Both the position numbers and the translations under genes were made by a program. 64,000 bases of DNA from NCBI RefSeq assembly GCF_000701445.1, contig NZ_JNIX01000008.1, forward strand, positions 372,001-436,000. Direction: 5' to 3'. The notes under the pieces were generated by a model. The model made no database searches, was not told the DNA's origin, and worked only from the letters and a program-made list of their open reading frames with translations. Origin of the DNA: Brevundimonas bacteroides DSM 4726. GTDB lineage: Bacteria; Pseudomonadota; Alphaproteobacteria; Caulobacterales; Caulobacteraceae. Of the stretch, positions 52,358-62,778 are shown one piece after another (position 1 is the stretch's first letter; each line of letters starts with the position of its first letter).

Positions 52358-53239
52358 ATGAGTACCGTAGAGGGGCGACTTCGCATCGCCGTGCAGAAAT
52401 CCGGCCGTCTGGCCGACCGCAGCCTGGACCTGGTCCGGGACGCGGGCCTGCGCGTGGTCAAGGGCGCCAACGACCTGCTCTACAAGGTCGAGAACTATCC
52501 GATCGACCTGCTGCGGGTGCGCGACGACGACATCCCGACCTTCGTCGCAGACGGCGTCTGCGACCTCGGCATCGTCGGCGAGAATGTTCTGGAAGAAGGC
52601 AAGAACGGCGGCGCCAACGCGTCTGTCGTCATGCCGCTGGGCTTCGGCAAGTGCACGCTGAAGCTGGCTGCCCCGCCGACGCTGGCCTGGGAAGGCCCGG
52701 CCACGCTGGAAGGTCGCCGCATCGCCACCTCCTACCCGAAGATCCTGCGTCGCTATCTGGACGGCCAGGGCATCAAGGCCGACATCGTCACCATGCGCGG
52801 CGCAGTCGAGGTGGCCCCGCGGCTCAAGCTCGCCGCCGCCATCTGCGACCTCGTCTCGACCGGCGCCACGCTGGAGGCCAACGGGCTGGTCGCCCGCGAG
52901 ACCGTGTTCGAAAGCCAGGCCGTCCTGATCCAGTCGCCCGTCGCGCCCGAGCCGCAACTCGCTCACCTGCTGGACTCGATCATCGAGCGGATGGCCGGCG
53001 TCGTGTCCTCGCAGGGCGCCAAATACGTCATGCTGAACGCACCCCGCTCGGCGCTCGATCAGATCACCGCCATCCTGCCGGGCGCGGGTTCGCCCACGGT
53101 CATGCCCCTGTCCGGCCGCGACGACGCCGTGGCTGTCCACGCCGTGTGCCAGGAGGCCGTGTTCTGGGAGACGCTGGAGAAGCTCAAGGCCGCCGGGGCC
53201 TCGGCCATCCTGGTCCTCCCCATCGAGAAGATGATGTGA
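52358..53239 (+). CDS. hisG: ATP phosphoribosyltransferase, long form
   Basis: 293 residues; the first and feedback-inhibited step of histidine synthesis (ATP + PRPP). The catalytic part shows LRIAVQKSGRLADRSLDLVRDAG, DDIPTFVADGVCDLGIVGENVLEE, RIATSYPKI and the PRPP loop DLVSTGATLEANGL. The C-terminal ACT-like regulatory domain (about 215-293) is present, so this is the HisG-long hexamer that works without HisZ. Its stop overlaps hisD by one base (TGATG). Confidence 0.96.
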   Translation: MSTVEGRLRIAVQKSGRLADRSLDLVRDAGLRVVKGANDLLYKVENYPIDLLRVRDDDIPTFVADGVCDLGIVGENVLEEGKNGGANASVVMPLGFGKCTLKLAAPPTLAWEGPATLEGRRIATSYPKILRRYLDGQGIKADIVTMRGAVEVAPRLKLAAAICDLVSTGATLEANGLVARETVFESQAVLIQSPVAPEPQLAHLLDSIIERMAGVVSSQGAKYVMLNAPRSALDQITAILPGAGSPTVMPLSGRDDAVAVHAVCQEAVFWETLEKLKAAGASAILVLPIEKMM

Positions 53240-54561
53240 TGACGACGCTCGACGTGAAACGCATCGACTGGGCGTCGCTGGACGCCGCCGGGAAGCAGGC
53301 CGCCCTGGCCCGCCCATCGCGCCGCTCGGAGACCCAGGTCACCGACGTCGTCCGCGCCATTTTCGACGACGTCAAGGCGCGCGGGGGTCAGGCCGTGATC
53401 GACTGGGCGATCAAGCTCGACGGCCATGCCCCGCGCCGCATCGCCATCACGGAAGCCGTGGTCGCCGAGGCGCGCCAGGCCCTGCCGCCCGCCGACGTCC
53501 GCGCCATCCGCGTCGCCGCTGACAACGTCCGCGTCTTTCACGAGGCGACGATCCCGGAAGACTCGGCCCTGGTCGAGACCACGCCCGGCGTCACCTCGCG
53601 CCTCGTCTGGCGGCCCATCGGCGCGGCGGGCCTGTATGTGCCCGGCGGCACGGCGCCGCTGTTCTCGTCGCTGCTGATGCTGGCCATCCCGGCCGCCGTC
53701 GCGGGCGTGTCCGAGCGCGTCGCCGTCACCCCGCCCGCCAAGGACGGCTCCGTCCACCCCGCCATGATTTTGGCGGCGGCCGAGGCTGGCCTCGACGCCC
53801 TCTGGCTGGTCGGCGGCGCCCAGGCCATCGCCGCCCTGGCCTACGGCGTCTCCCTGCCCGACGGCGACATACCTCGTTGCGACAAGCTGTTCGGCCCCGG
53901 CAACGCCTATGTCGCCGAGGCCAAGCGCTATGCCTCGTCCCTTCCCGGCGGTCCCTCCGCCGACATGCCCGCCGGCCCGTCCGAACTGATGGTCGTCGTC
54001 GACCGCGACGCCGCGCCCGAAATCGCCGCCGCCGACCTGCTCAGCCAGGCCGAGCACGACGCCGACGCCCAGGTCATCCTGGTCTCCACCAGCCGCGCCA
54101 ACCTCGACTACATCCTGACCGAGGTCGAACGTCAGGTCGCGACCCTGCCGCGCGAAGCCATCGCTCGCGCCAGCCTGAACGAGGCCCGCGCCATCCTGGT
54201 CCGCGACGAGGAGACGGCCTGCGACGTCATCAACCTCTATGGCCCCGAGCACCTGGCGCTCCAGGTCGAGGAGCCCGAGGCGATGCTGCCGGCCATCCGC
54301 GCGGCGGGCGCCATCTTCGTCGGCCGTTTCGCCGCCGAAACGCTCGGCGACTACGCCGCCGGCCCCAGCCACGTCCTGCCCACCGACGGCGGCGCGCGCA
54401 CGCTGGGCGGCATCACCACCGCCAGCTTCATGACCTCGATGTCGGTCCAGACGGTCACCCGCGGGGGCGCCGCCCAGCTCGGTCCGATCGCGGCGCGGCT
54501 GGCGCGGCTGGAGGGGCTGGAGGCCCACGCGCGGGCGGCCGATCTGAGGAGCGGCGAATGA
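53239..54561 (+). CDS. hisD: Histidinol dehydrogenase
   Basis: 440 residues from ATG 53239, overlapping hisG. It catalyses the last two oxidations, histidinol to histidine, with zinc and NAD. Signatures: GAAGLYVPGGTAPLFSSLLML, LFGPGNAYVAEAKRYA, DMPAGPSELMVVVD, the zinc site SQAEHDADAQV and the catalytic Glu-His in YGPEHLALQVEEP, and NAGAIF-type AAGAIFVGRFAAETLGDYAAGPSHVLPT. Normal length. Stop overlaps the fused hisC-hisB gene as ATGA. Confidence 0.96.
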   Translation: MTTLDVKRIDWASLDAAGKQAALARPSRRSETQVTDVVRAIFDDVKARGGQAVIDWAIKLDGHAPRRIAITEAVVAEARQALPPADVRAIRVAADNVRVFHEATIPEDSALVETTPGVTSRLVWRPIGAAGLYVPGGTAPLFSSLLMLAIPAAVAGVSERVAVTPPAKDGSVHPAMILAAAEAGLDALWLVGGAQAIAALAYGVSLPDGDIPRCDKLFGPGNAYVAEAKRYASSLPGGPSADMPAGPSELMVVVDRDAAPEIAAADLLSQAEHDADAQVILVSTSRANLDYILTEVERQVATLPREAIARASLNEARAILVRDEETACDVINLYGPEHLALQVEEPEAMLPAIRAAGAIFVGRFAAETLGDYAAGPSHVLPTDGGARTLGGITTASFMTSMSVQTVTRGGAAQLGPIAARLARLEGLEAHARAADLRSGE

Positions 54562-55985
54562 CCCTCCCCGCCCCCTTCCCGCCGCTGGTCGCCGGAGCCG
54601 ACGGCCTCGACCGCTACCCCGGCGACACCGCCGCGCTTGCCGCCCGCATGGCCCAGATCTACGGCGTCGCCGCCGACCACGTCTTGCCCGTGCGTGGCCT
54701 GACCCATGGCCTGGAGCTGGTCTGGCGCCTCGCCGCCCGCGACGCCGGCTCGGTCGAAGCCCCCGACGCCGAACCCTATGCGGGCCTGTCGCGCATCTAT
54801 CGGGCCAGCACCGGCGAGACCGTCGCCACCATCGTGCGCGCCCTCGGCTCGGCGGAGGCCGTGGCGGAGATGGCCGCCCGCGTGTCGCCCGGCCTGCTGG
54901 TGGTGGACGAAGGCCTGGTCGAGTTCGCCGACGCTCCCTCCGCCGCCGCCCTGATCGGCGACCACGCCAACCTGGTGTGCTTGCGCAGCCTGTCGCTCGC
55001 CTATGGCCTGGCGGGCGCCCGCGTCGGCGCGGCGCTCGCCCAGCCCCAGACCCTGGCCCGCCTGTCCGAGGTCGTCGAACTCTACGCCCTGCCAGAGCCG
55101 CTCGTGCGCCTCGCCATGCAGGCGCTCGACCCGTCGCGCATGATCGAGACGGCCGAACGCATCGCCGGCGTCCGCCGCGAACGCGAGCGCCTCGTCCGCG
55201 AGATCGGCCGCCTCATGGTCGTCGAGCCCGGCGTCGGCCCGATCATCATGGCCCGCCCCTCCGACATCGAGACGACGCTCGCCGACCTCGCCCGCTTCGG
55301 CGTCGCCGCCGACCGCTCCGGCGACCGTCTGCGCCTGCCGGTGTCGCTCAAGCCCGAGGTCAACGATCGCCTGCTGGCCGCGCTCGGCCTCGCCGTCGGC
55401 AAGACCCCCGCCCACCGCACCGGCCAGGCCGTCCGCGACACCAAGGAGACCCGCATCGTCTGCGCCGTCGACCTCGACGCCACCGCCCCCATCAGGATCG
55501 AGACCGGCGTCGGCTTCTTCGACCACATGCTGGAACAGGTCGCGGCCCACGGCGGCTTCTCGCTCCGCCTCCAATGCGAGGGCGACCTCCACACCGACCC
55601 GCACCACACCATCGAGGACTCAGCCATCGCTCTGGGCCAGGCGCTCAAACAGGCGCTCGGCGAACGACGCGGCATCGCCCGCTACGGCTTCGTGCTCGCC
55701 ATGGACGAGGCCCAGGCCAATGTCACCATCGACCTGTCCGGCCGTCCCTACCCAGTGTTCGAGGGCGAGTTCTCCACGCCCTACATCGGCGAGTACCGCA
55801 CCGACCTGACCGCCCACGTGTTCCGTTCTCTGGCCGAGCACCTGGGCGCCGCCGTCCACATCTCGGTCAAGGGCTCCGACGACCACCACAAGACCGAGGC
55901 CGTCTACAAGGGCTTCGGCCGCGCCCTGCGCCAGGCCATCCGGATCGAGGGCGACGCCGTGCCGTCGACCAAGGGGGTGTTGTGA
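54558..55985 (+). CDS. hisB: Fusion of a degenerate HisC-like domain with HisB (imidazoleglycerol-phosphate dehydratase)
   Basis: 475 residues from ATG 54558. Residues 287-475 are a complete IGP dehydratase: RIETGVGFFDHMLEQVAAHG, DLHTDPHHTIEDSAIALGQAL, SGRPYPVF and SDDHHKTEAVYKGFGRAL carry the manganese ligands. Residues 1-286 follow HisC (histidinol-phosphate aminotransferase) in order, DRYPGD, LLVVDEGLVEF, LRSLSLAYGLAGARVG, but are about 60 residues short, miss the NPNNPTG loop, and have Leu147 where HisC has the PLP lysine (SKAYG), and Leu120 for the DEAY Tyr. The N-terminal half should be unable to transaminate; a true HisC must lie elsewhere. GTGA overlap with hisH. Confidence 0.9.
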   Translation: MTLPAPFPPLVAGADGLDRYPGDTAALAARMAQIYGVAADHVLPVRGLTHGLELVWRLAARDAGSVEAPDAEPYAGLSRIYRASTGETVATIVRALGSAEAVAEMAARVSPGLLVVDEGLVEFADAPSAAALIGDHANLVCLRSLSLAYGLAGARVGAALAQPQTLARLSEVVELYALPEPLVRLAMQALDPSRMIETAERIAGVRRERERLVREIGRLMVVEPGVGPIIMARPSDIETTLADLARFGVAADRSGDRLRLPVSLKPEVNDRLLAALGLAVGKTPAHRTGQAVRDTKETRIVCAVDLDATAPIRIETGVGFFDHMLEQVAAHGGFSLRLQCEGDLHTDPHHTIEDSAIALGQALKQALGERRGIARYGFVLAMDEAQANVTIDLSGRPYPVFEGEFSTPYIGEYRTDLTAHVFRSLAEHLGAAVHISVKGSDDHHKTEAVYKGFGRALRQAIRIEGDAVPSTKGVL

Positions 55986-56581
55986 CCACCGCCATCGTTC
56001 TCCTCGGGGCGGGCAACACCGCGTCCGTCCAGTTCGCCCTAGAGCGGCTGGGCGCCAATGTGCGCGTCACCTCCGACGCGACACAGATCGCCGAGGCCGA
56101 ACGTCTGATCCTGCCCGGCGTCGGCGCTGCAGGCTACGCCATGAGCCGCATGGCAGAACTGGGCCTGACCGACATCATCAAGGGCTTTCCCCGCCCCCTG
56201 CTCGGCCTGTGCCTGGGACAACAGCTGCTGTTCGCCGAGAGCGAGGAAAACGGCGGCGCGACGATGCTCGGCTTCATCCCCGGCCGCGTCACCCGCATGC
56301 CCGTGCGCGACGATCTGCCGGTGCCGCACATGGGCTGGTCCAAGCTGCACACCCTGTCCGACGACCCGATCCTGGAGGGCGTGAAGGCGGGCGACTACGC
56401 CTACTTCGTCCACTCCTACGTCTGCCCTGACACGCCTACGACCATCGCCTGCGCCGACTATGGCGCCTCCGTCCCCGCCATGGTCCGCAGCGGCAACCGC
56501 TGGGGCTGCCAGTTCCACCCCGAACGCTCGGCCGAAGCGGGCGCGCGCATCCTGAAGAACTTCCTCGAGCTGCCCGCATGA
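55982..56581 (+). CDS. hisH: Imidazole glycerol phosphate synthase, glutaminase subunit
   Basis: 199 residues from GTG 55982. Class I glutamine amidotransferase: nucleophile Cys in LLGLCLGQQLLFAESEE, PGVGAAGYAMSRM near the N terminus, and the His-Glu pair in CQFHPERSAEAGARIL. It supplies ammonia to HisF. Overlaps the fused gene (GTGA) and hisA (ATGA), keeping subunits in translational coupling. Confidence 0.96.
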   Translation: MTTAIVLLGAGNTASVQFALERLGANVRVTSDATQIAEAERLILPGVGAAGYAMSRMAELGLTDIIKGFPRPLLGLCLGQQLLFAESEENGGATMLGFIPGRVTRMPVRDDLPVPHMGWSKLHTLSDDPILEGVKAGDYAYFVHSYVCPDTPTTIACADYGASVPAMVRSGNRWGCQFHPERSAEAGARILKNFLELPA

Positions 56582-57308
56582 TCGTCTATCCCGCCATCGA
56601 CCTGCGCGGCGGCAAGTGCGTGCGGCTGATGCACGGCCGCTTCGACCAGGTCACGGAGTACGACCCCGACCCCGCCGCCCGCCTGACCGCCTTCGCCGAC
56701 GAGGGTGCCCAGTGGGTCCATGTCGTGGATCTGGACGGCGCCGAGGCCGGCCGCGCGGTCCAGCACGATCTCATCGGCCGATTGGCTTCGACCCATCTCG
56801 CCCACATCCAGTCCGGAGGCGGCGTCCGCTCGGTCGAGGATGTCGAACGCCTGCTGACGGCCGGTGTCTCGCGCGTCGTCGTCGGATCTCTGGCCGTGAC
56901 CCAGCCCGACGCCGTGGCCAAATGGCTCGCCCGTTTCGGACCCAATCGCCTCACCCTGGCCTTCGACGTCCGCGTCGGCGAGGACGGCGTGCCGACGCCC
57001 GCGCTCAAGGGCTGGACCGAAGCCGCGGGCTTCGACCTCTGGACCGCGCTCGACCGCTATCCGGCCGGAACCCTGTCCCATGTCCTCGTCACCGACGTCG
57101 GCCGCGACGGGGCCCTGACCGGACCCAACCTCGACCTTCTGGCCGAGATCGTGCGACGCCGCCCCGAGCTGAAGGTCCAGGCGTCGGGCGGCGTCGCCAC
57201 GCTGGACGACCTGCAAGCCTGCGCCGGCATCGGCTGCGACGGCGCGATCACCGGCCGCGCCATCTACGAGGGCCGTTTCACGGTCAGCCAGGCCATCGAG
57301 GCGGTGTC

Positions 57309-57312
<4 letters not shown>
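56578..57312 (+). CDS. hisA: ProFAR isomerase (HisA)
   Basis: 244 residues from ATG 56578. TIM barrel with phosphate-binding repeats: MIVYPAIDLRGGKCVRLMHG (catalytic Asp), HVVDLDGAEAG, IQSGGGVRSVEDVERLLTAG, VTDVGRDGALTGPN (second Asp) and VQASGGVATLDDL. It isomerises ProFAR to PRFAR, the substrate of HisFH. Four-base overlaps on both sides. Confidence 0.96.
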
Positions 57313-58072
<760 letters not shown>

Positions 58073-58076
<4 letters not shown>

Positions 58077-58699
58077 TCGATCCGGCAACGCTAGACTTCG
58101 ACAAGGGCGGCGGCCTGATCCCGGCGATCGTTCAGGACGCCGACACGCTTCAGGTGCTGACGCTGGCCTACATGGACCGCGCCGCGCTGGAGGAGACGAT
58201 CGCCTCCGGCGAGGCGACCTTCTTCTCGCGCAGCCGGGGCGGCCGGTGGAGGAAGGGCGAGACCAGCGGCAACCGGCTGAACGTCGTCTCCATCACGCCC
58301 GACTGCGACGGCGACGCCCTGGTGCTCGCCGTGCGACCCATGGGTCCGGCCTGCCACCTGGGGACCACCAGCTGCTTCGGCGACGCCGATGCGCCGGGGC
58401 TCGGCCGCATCGCCCGGCTGGAGCGCACCATCGCCGAGCGCGCCTCCGCCGATCCGGCCTCCAGCTGGACCGCCAAGCTCTTGGCCCAGGGCCCCAAGCG
58501 CGCCGCCCAGAAGGTCGGCGAGGAGGGCGTCGAGACCGCGCTGGCGGGCGCCGCCGGGCCCGACGAGGAACTCGCGTCCGAGGCGGCGGACCTGATCTAT
58601 CACTTGCTCGTTCTGTTACGGTCGCGTCACTTGTCGTTTCAGGCGGTGCTGGACGTGTTGGCCTCGCGCGAGCGACCGGCCAAACAGCCGAGCGAATAG
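58073..58699 (+). CDS. hisIE: Bifunctional phosphoribosyl-AMP cyclohydrolase / phosphoribosyl-ATP pyrophosphatase
   Basis: 208 residues from ATG 58073. HisI part (1-108): [46 protein letters not shown] and the zinc Cys/Asp residues in [11 protein letters not shown] and CHLGTTSCF. HisE part (about 115-208): [37 protein letters not shown] and [14 protein letters not shown]. The second and third steps of the pathway, fused as usual in many Proteobacteria. Last gene of the his operon; a short hairpin follows immediately. Confidence 0.95.
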
Positions 58700-58715
58700 C
58701 GGAGGTTCGCCTCCG
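58700..58715 (+). other. Short hairpin with TTCG loop between hisIE and zwf
   Basis: CGGAGG (58700-58705), loop TTCG, CCTCCG (58710-58715) directly after the hisIE stop. There is no T tract, so it may be an attenuator, an RNA stability element or read-through structure rather than a terminator. Whether zwf is cotranscribed with his is open. Confidence 0.5.
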
Positions 58716-58735
58716 GTCGAAGGAGACGGGCGGGC

Positions 58736-60196
58736 ATGACGGCACTGGTGCTGTTCGGCGGCGGCGGCGATCTGGCGATGCGGATGCTCCTGCCGTCGCT
58801 CTATTTCCTCGAGCACGACGGCCTTCTGCCCGACGGCCTGAAGATCATCGGCGCGGCGCGCTCCGAAGAGACCCGCGAGGAATACGTGGCCAAGGTCCGC
58901 GCCGCCGTCGAGGGCAAGGCGAAAGCCGACGACGCCTGGTCCGCCGACGCCTGGGCGAAACTGGAAGCCCGTCTCGACTACCTCGCCGTCGACGCCACCT
59001 CGGCGGAAAGCCTCAAGCCCCTGCGCGACAAGGTCGGCTCGGGCTCGGTGACCTCCTTCCTCGCCGTTTCGCCGTCGCTCTATGCCCGCATCGTCACCGC
59101 CATGCGCGCGGCGGGCCTGGCCGAGCCCGAGGACCGCGTCGTTCTGGAAAAGCCCGTCGGCCGCGACCTGGAGAGCTTCCGCGCCATCGACGATGCGGTC
59201 GCCGACGCCTTCGGCGAGCATCAGGTGTTCCGCATCGACCACTACCTCGGCAAGGAGACGGTCCAGAACCTGATCGCCCTGCGGTTCGGCAACACCATCT
59301 TCGAGCCGCTCTGGAACAACCTGTCGATCGACCACGTCCAGATCACGGTGGGCGAGACCGTCGGCGTCGGCGACCGCTGGCCCTACTACGACGAGTACGG
59401 CGCCCTGCGCGACATGCTCCAGAACCACATGCTGCAGCTGCTGTGCCTCGTCGCCATGGAGCCGCCCTCGGACCTCGACCCGGACTCCGTCCGCAACGAG
59501 AAGGTCAAGGTGCTGCGGTCGCTCCGCCCCGTCACGACAGACGAGGTCGACCGTGTCACCGTGCGCGGCCAGTACGTCTCGGGCTCCGTCGAGGGCCAGC
59601 GGGTCAAGGGCTATGACGAGGAGCGCGGGGCCGACAGCGACACCGAGACCTTCGTCGCCATCCGCGCCGACATCGACAACTGGCGCTGGGCCGGCGTGCC
59701 CTTCTTCATGCGCACCGGCAAGCGCCTGCCCGAGAAGCGCACCGAGATCGTCATCCAGTTCAAGCCGGTGCCGCATTCCATCTTCGACCGCGACAGTCGC
59801 GGCGAGGTCCGCGCCAACCGCATGGTGATCGAGCTCCAGCCCGAGGAGGACATCTCCCTCACCGTGATGAACAAGCGGCCGGGTCTGGATCAGAAGATGC
59901 AGCTCCAGCGCATCGACATGTCCCTGTCCTGGGGCGTGAACCAGAAGGGCGCCAAGCCGCCGCGCCGCCGCATCGCCTATGAGCGCCTGCTGCTGGACGC
60001 CATGGCGGGCGACTCCACCCTGTTCGTCCGTCGGGACGAGGCGGAAAAGGCTTGGGAGTGGGTCGACGGCGTCTCCGAGGCCTGGGCCGAAGGCAAGGTC
60101 AAGCCCATGCCCTATCGCGCGGGGACCTGGGGCCCGAACGCCGCCGACCTGCTGCTGGCGCGGACGGGCCGGGAGTGGAAGACCAATGCAGGTTGA
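58736..60196 (+). CDS. zwf: Glucose-6-phosphate 1-dehydrogenase
   Basis: 486 residues from ATG 58736 (AAGGAGACGGGC upstream). It oxidises glucose-6-phosphate with NADP. The N-terminal LVLFGGGGDLAMRMLLPSLY loop, the substrate motif RIDHYLGKETVQNL and EKPVGRDLESF are the family signatures; the C-terminal beta-sheet region is complete. First gene of zwf-pgl-edd-(element)-glk; its stop overlaps pgl by 11 bases. Confidence 0.96.
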   Translation: MTALVLFGGGGDLAMRMLLPSLYFLEHDGLLPDGLKIIGAARSEETREEYVAKVRAAVEGKAKADDAWSADAWAKLEARLDYLAVDATSAESLKPLRDKVGSGSVTSFLAVSPSLYARIVTAMRAAGLAEPEDRVVLEKPVGRDLESFRAIDDAVADAFGEHQVFRIDHYLGKETVQNLIALRFGNTIFEPLWNNLSIDHVQITVGETVGVGDRWPYYDEYGALRDMLQNHMLQLLCLVAMEPPSDLDPDSVRNEKVKVLRSLRPVTTDEVDRVTVRGQYVSGSVEGQRVKGYDEERGADSDTETFVAIRADIDNWRWAGVPFFMRTGKRLPEKRTEIVIQFKPVPHSIFDRDSRGEVRANRMVIELQPEEDISLTVMNKRPGLDQKMQLQRIDMSLSWGVNQKGAKPPRRRIAYERLLLDAMAGDSTLFVRRDEAEKAWEWVDGVSEAWAEGKVKPMPYRAGTWGPNAADLLLARTGREWKTNAG

Positions 60197-60887
60197 GACC
60201 TTCTCCGACACCTCCACCTGGGCCGCCGCCATCGCTGCGCGGCTGGAGGAAACCCTCGCCGCCGCCGTCCTCGCCAACGGCCGCGCCGTCTTCGCCGGTC
60301 CCGGCGGCACCACGCCGTCGCCGATCTACGCCCGTCTCGCCCAGGCCGACATCGGCTGGGATCGCATCGCGGTCACCCTAGTGGACGAGCGCCACGTCCC
60401 GGAAACCTCGCCCGAGTCCAACGCCCGCCTGATCCGCGACGTCCTGCTGCAAGGCCCGGCCGCCGCCGCCCGCTTCATCCCGCTCTATTCCCCCGCCGTC
60501 ACCGTCGACCGCGCCGCCGCTCTGGCCGCCCACGCCCTGGTCCAGGCCGGCGACCGCTTCGACGCCGTCCTTCTCGGCATGGGCGAGGATGGCCATATCT
60601 GCTCCATGTTCCCCGACAGCCCGACGCTGAAGACCCTGCTGACGCCGACGCTGAAGCCCACTGTGCTCGGCGTCCCGCCCGGCCGCGACGGCGCCGCCCC
60701 GCCGCAAGAGCGGCTGTCGATCAACCTGCCCTGGCTGATGTCGGCCGGTCGCGTCATCCTGGGCCTGAAGGGCTCGGTGAAGCGTTCCGTCTTTGAACGC
60801 GAGGCCCAGGGCGATCCCGCCATCCAGCCCATCGCCGCCTTGATCGCGGCCAAGGTCCCGCTCGAAGTCGTCTGGACGGAAGGCTAA
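60186..60887 (+). CDS. pgl: 6-phosphogluconolactonase
   Basis: 233 residues from ATG 60186, which lies inside the zwf end. SugarP isomerase-like fold with AVFAGPGGTTPSPIYARLAQ, VTLVDERHVPETSPESNARLIRD, LLGMGEDGHICSMFPDSP and SAGRVILGLKGSVKR. It hydrolyses 6-phosphogluconolactone made by Zwf. Followed after 3 bases by edd. Confidence 0.94.
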   Translation: MQVETFSDTSTWAAAIAARLEETLAAAVLANGRAVFAGPGGTTPSPIYARLAQADIGWDRIAVTLVDERHVPETSPESNARLIRDVLLQGPAAAARFIPLYSPAVTVDRAAALAAHALVQAGDRFDAVLLGMGEDGHICSMFPDSPTLKTLLTPTLKPTVLGVPPGRDGAAPPQERLSINLPWLMSAGRVILGLKGSVKRSVFEREAQGDPAIQPIAALIAAKVPLEVVWTEG

Positions 60888-60890
60888 GCC

Positions 60891-62765
60891 ATGTCCCTGC
60901 ACCCCGTCGTCAAGGAAGTCACCGACCGCATCGTCGCCCGCTCGCGCGAGACCCGTGCCGACTACCTCCGCCGCATGGACGCCGCGCGCGACAGCGGCGT
61001 CGGCCGCGCCAAGCTGTCCTGCGCCAACTGGGCCCACGCCTTCGCCGGCCAGACCATCGCCGACAAGCTGACGGCCATGACGGGCAAGACGCCCAACGTC
61101 GGGATCGTCACCGCCTACAACGACATGCTCTCGGCGCATCAGCCGTTCGAGCGGTTCCCCGACGTGGTCCGCAAGGCCGTGCGCGAAGTCGGCGCCACGG
61201 CCCAGGTCGCGGGCGGAACCCCCGCCATGTGCGACGGCGTCACCCAGGGCCGCCCGGGCATGGAGCTGTCGCTGTTCAGCCGCGACGTCATCGCCATGTC
61301 GGTCGGCGTGGCCCTGACGCACGACGCCTTCGACGCCGCCCTGTGCCTGGGTGTCTGCGACAAGATCGTGCCTGGGCTGTTCATGGGTTCGCTGGCGTTC
61401 GGCCATCTGCCGGTCGTCTTCGCCCCGGCCGGACCCATGCCCAGCGGCATCCCAAACGCCGAAAAGGCCCGCGTCCGCGCCGAATACGCGCAAGGGAAAG
61501 TCGATCGCCAGACCCTGCTGGAAAGCGAGATCGGCTCCTATCACTCGCCTGGCACCTGCACCTTCTACGGCACGGCCAACTCCAATCAGATGATGATGGA
61601 GATCTGCGGCCTGCACATGCCCTCCACCGCCTTCGTCCACCCGGAGACGGGCTTGCGTGACGCCCTGACCGCCGCCGCCGCCAAGCAGGCGGTGAAGCTG
61701 GCCGAGAACGGGACCGGCCGCATGGCCGACGTCGTCGACGAGAAGTCCGTCGTCAACATGATCGTGGCCCTGCTCGCCACCGGCGGCTCGACCAACCACG
61801 CCATCCACCTCGTGGCCATGGCGCGGGCGGCGGGCGTCCTGATCGACTGGACCGACATGGACCAGCTGTCCTCGGTCACGCCGCTGCTGGCGCGGGTGTA
61901 TCCCAACGGCTCGGCCGACGTGAACGCCTTCCAGGCTGCCGGAGGCGTCGCCTTCGTCACGCGCGAGCTGGCGCAGGCCGGCCACGTCCATTCGGATGTC
62001 CAGACCGTGATGGGCCCTGGCATCCACCACTACTTCCAGGAGCCGTCGATGGTGGACGGCGAACTGGTCTGGCGCGACGGCGTGGCCCAGAGCCTCGACA
62101 CAGAGATCCTCCGCCCCGTGTCCGACCCGTTCGACAAGGAAGGGGGCTTGCGCCTCGTTCACGGCAATCTTGGTCGCGCCGTCATCAAGATCTCGGCGGT
62201 CAAGCCCCAGCACCGCATTGTCGAGGCCCCCGCCCACGTCTTCGACAGCCAGGAAGACGTGCTCGCCGCCTTCAAGGCCGGAGCGCTGGATCAGGGCGGC
62301 GTCATCGTCCTGCGCTTCCAGGGACCCAAGGCCAACGGCATGCCCGAGCTGCATTCCTTGTCGCCGCTCATGAGCGTGCTTCAGGACCGGGGCGTGCCCA
62401 TCGCCCTCGTCACCGACGGCCGCATGTCGGGCGCGTCCGGCAAGACCCCCGCCGCCATCCACGTCACGCCCGAGGCGCTGGAAGGCGGCCCGCTCGCCTT
62501 CATCCAGAGCGGCGACATCGTCCGCCTCGACTCCGAGGCCGGGGTGCTCACCACCACCGCCGACCTGTCGTCCCGCCCTGCTGCGACCGCCGAGGACGTC
62601 CAGTCCTGGGGCTATGGCCGCGAGCTGTTCGGCGCGTTCCGGTCCGCCGTGTCCTCGGCCGAGGAAGGCGCCTCCGTCTGCTTTCAGACCAGGCCGACGC
62701 CGCGCCAGCCGGAACTGCGCGAGGTCGCCGACCCCAACATTCAGAACCGGGCCATCGACGCATGA
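60891..62765 (+). CDS. edd: Phosphogluconate dehydratase
   Basis: 624 residues. The committed Entner-Doudoroff enzyme (6-phosphogluconate to KDPG), an iron-sulfur dehydratase of the IlvD/Edd family. The cluster Cys residues are visible in [21 protein letters not shown] and [36 protein letters not shown] is the C-terminal signature. About 20 residues longer than E. coli Edd. The stop is followed after 13 bases by an inverted-repeat element; eda is not in view. Confidence 0.97.
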   Translation: MSLHPVVKEVTDRIVARSRETRADYLRRMDAARDSGVGRAKLSCANWAHAFAGQTIADKLTAMTGKTPNVGIVTAYNDMLSAHQPFERFPDVVRKAVREVGATAQVAGGTPAMCDGVTQGRPGMELSLFSRDVIAMSVGVALTHDAFDAALCLGVCDKIVPGLFMGSLAFGHLPVVFAPAGPMPSGIPNAEKARVRAEYAQGKVDRQTLLESEIGSYHSPGTCTFYGTANSNQMMMEICGLHMPSTAFVHPETGLRDALTAAAAKQAVKLAENGTGRMADVVDEKSVVNMIVALLATGGSTNHAIHLVAMARAAGVLIDWTDMDQLSSVTPLLARVYPNGSADVNAFQAAGGVAFVTRELAQAGHVHSDVQTVMGPGIHHYFQEPSMVDGELVWRDGVAQSLDTEILRPVSDPFDKEGGLRLVHGNLGRAVIKISAVKPQHRIVEAPAHVFDSQEDVLAAFKAGALDQGGVIVLRFQGPKANGMPELHSLSPLMSVLQDRGVPIALVTDGRMSGASGKTPAAIHVTPEALEGGPLAFIQSGDIVRLDSEAGVLTTTADLSSRPAATAEDVQSWGYGRELFGAFRSAVSSAEEGASVCFQTRPTPRQPELREVADPNIQNRAIDA

Positions 62766-62778
62766 GTGAAGCGAAGAG

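Noticed and set aside
53877..54557. Frame extending the fused HisC-like/HisB gene upstream over hisD
   Set aside because: Composition is Arg/Pro-rich shadow sequence; the true start is the ATG at 54558 overlapping the hisD stop, and HisC-like motifs begin only after it.
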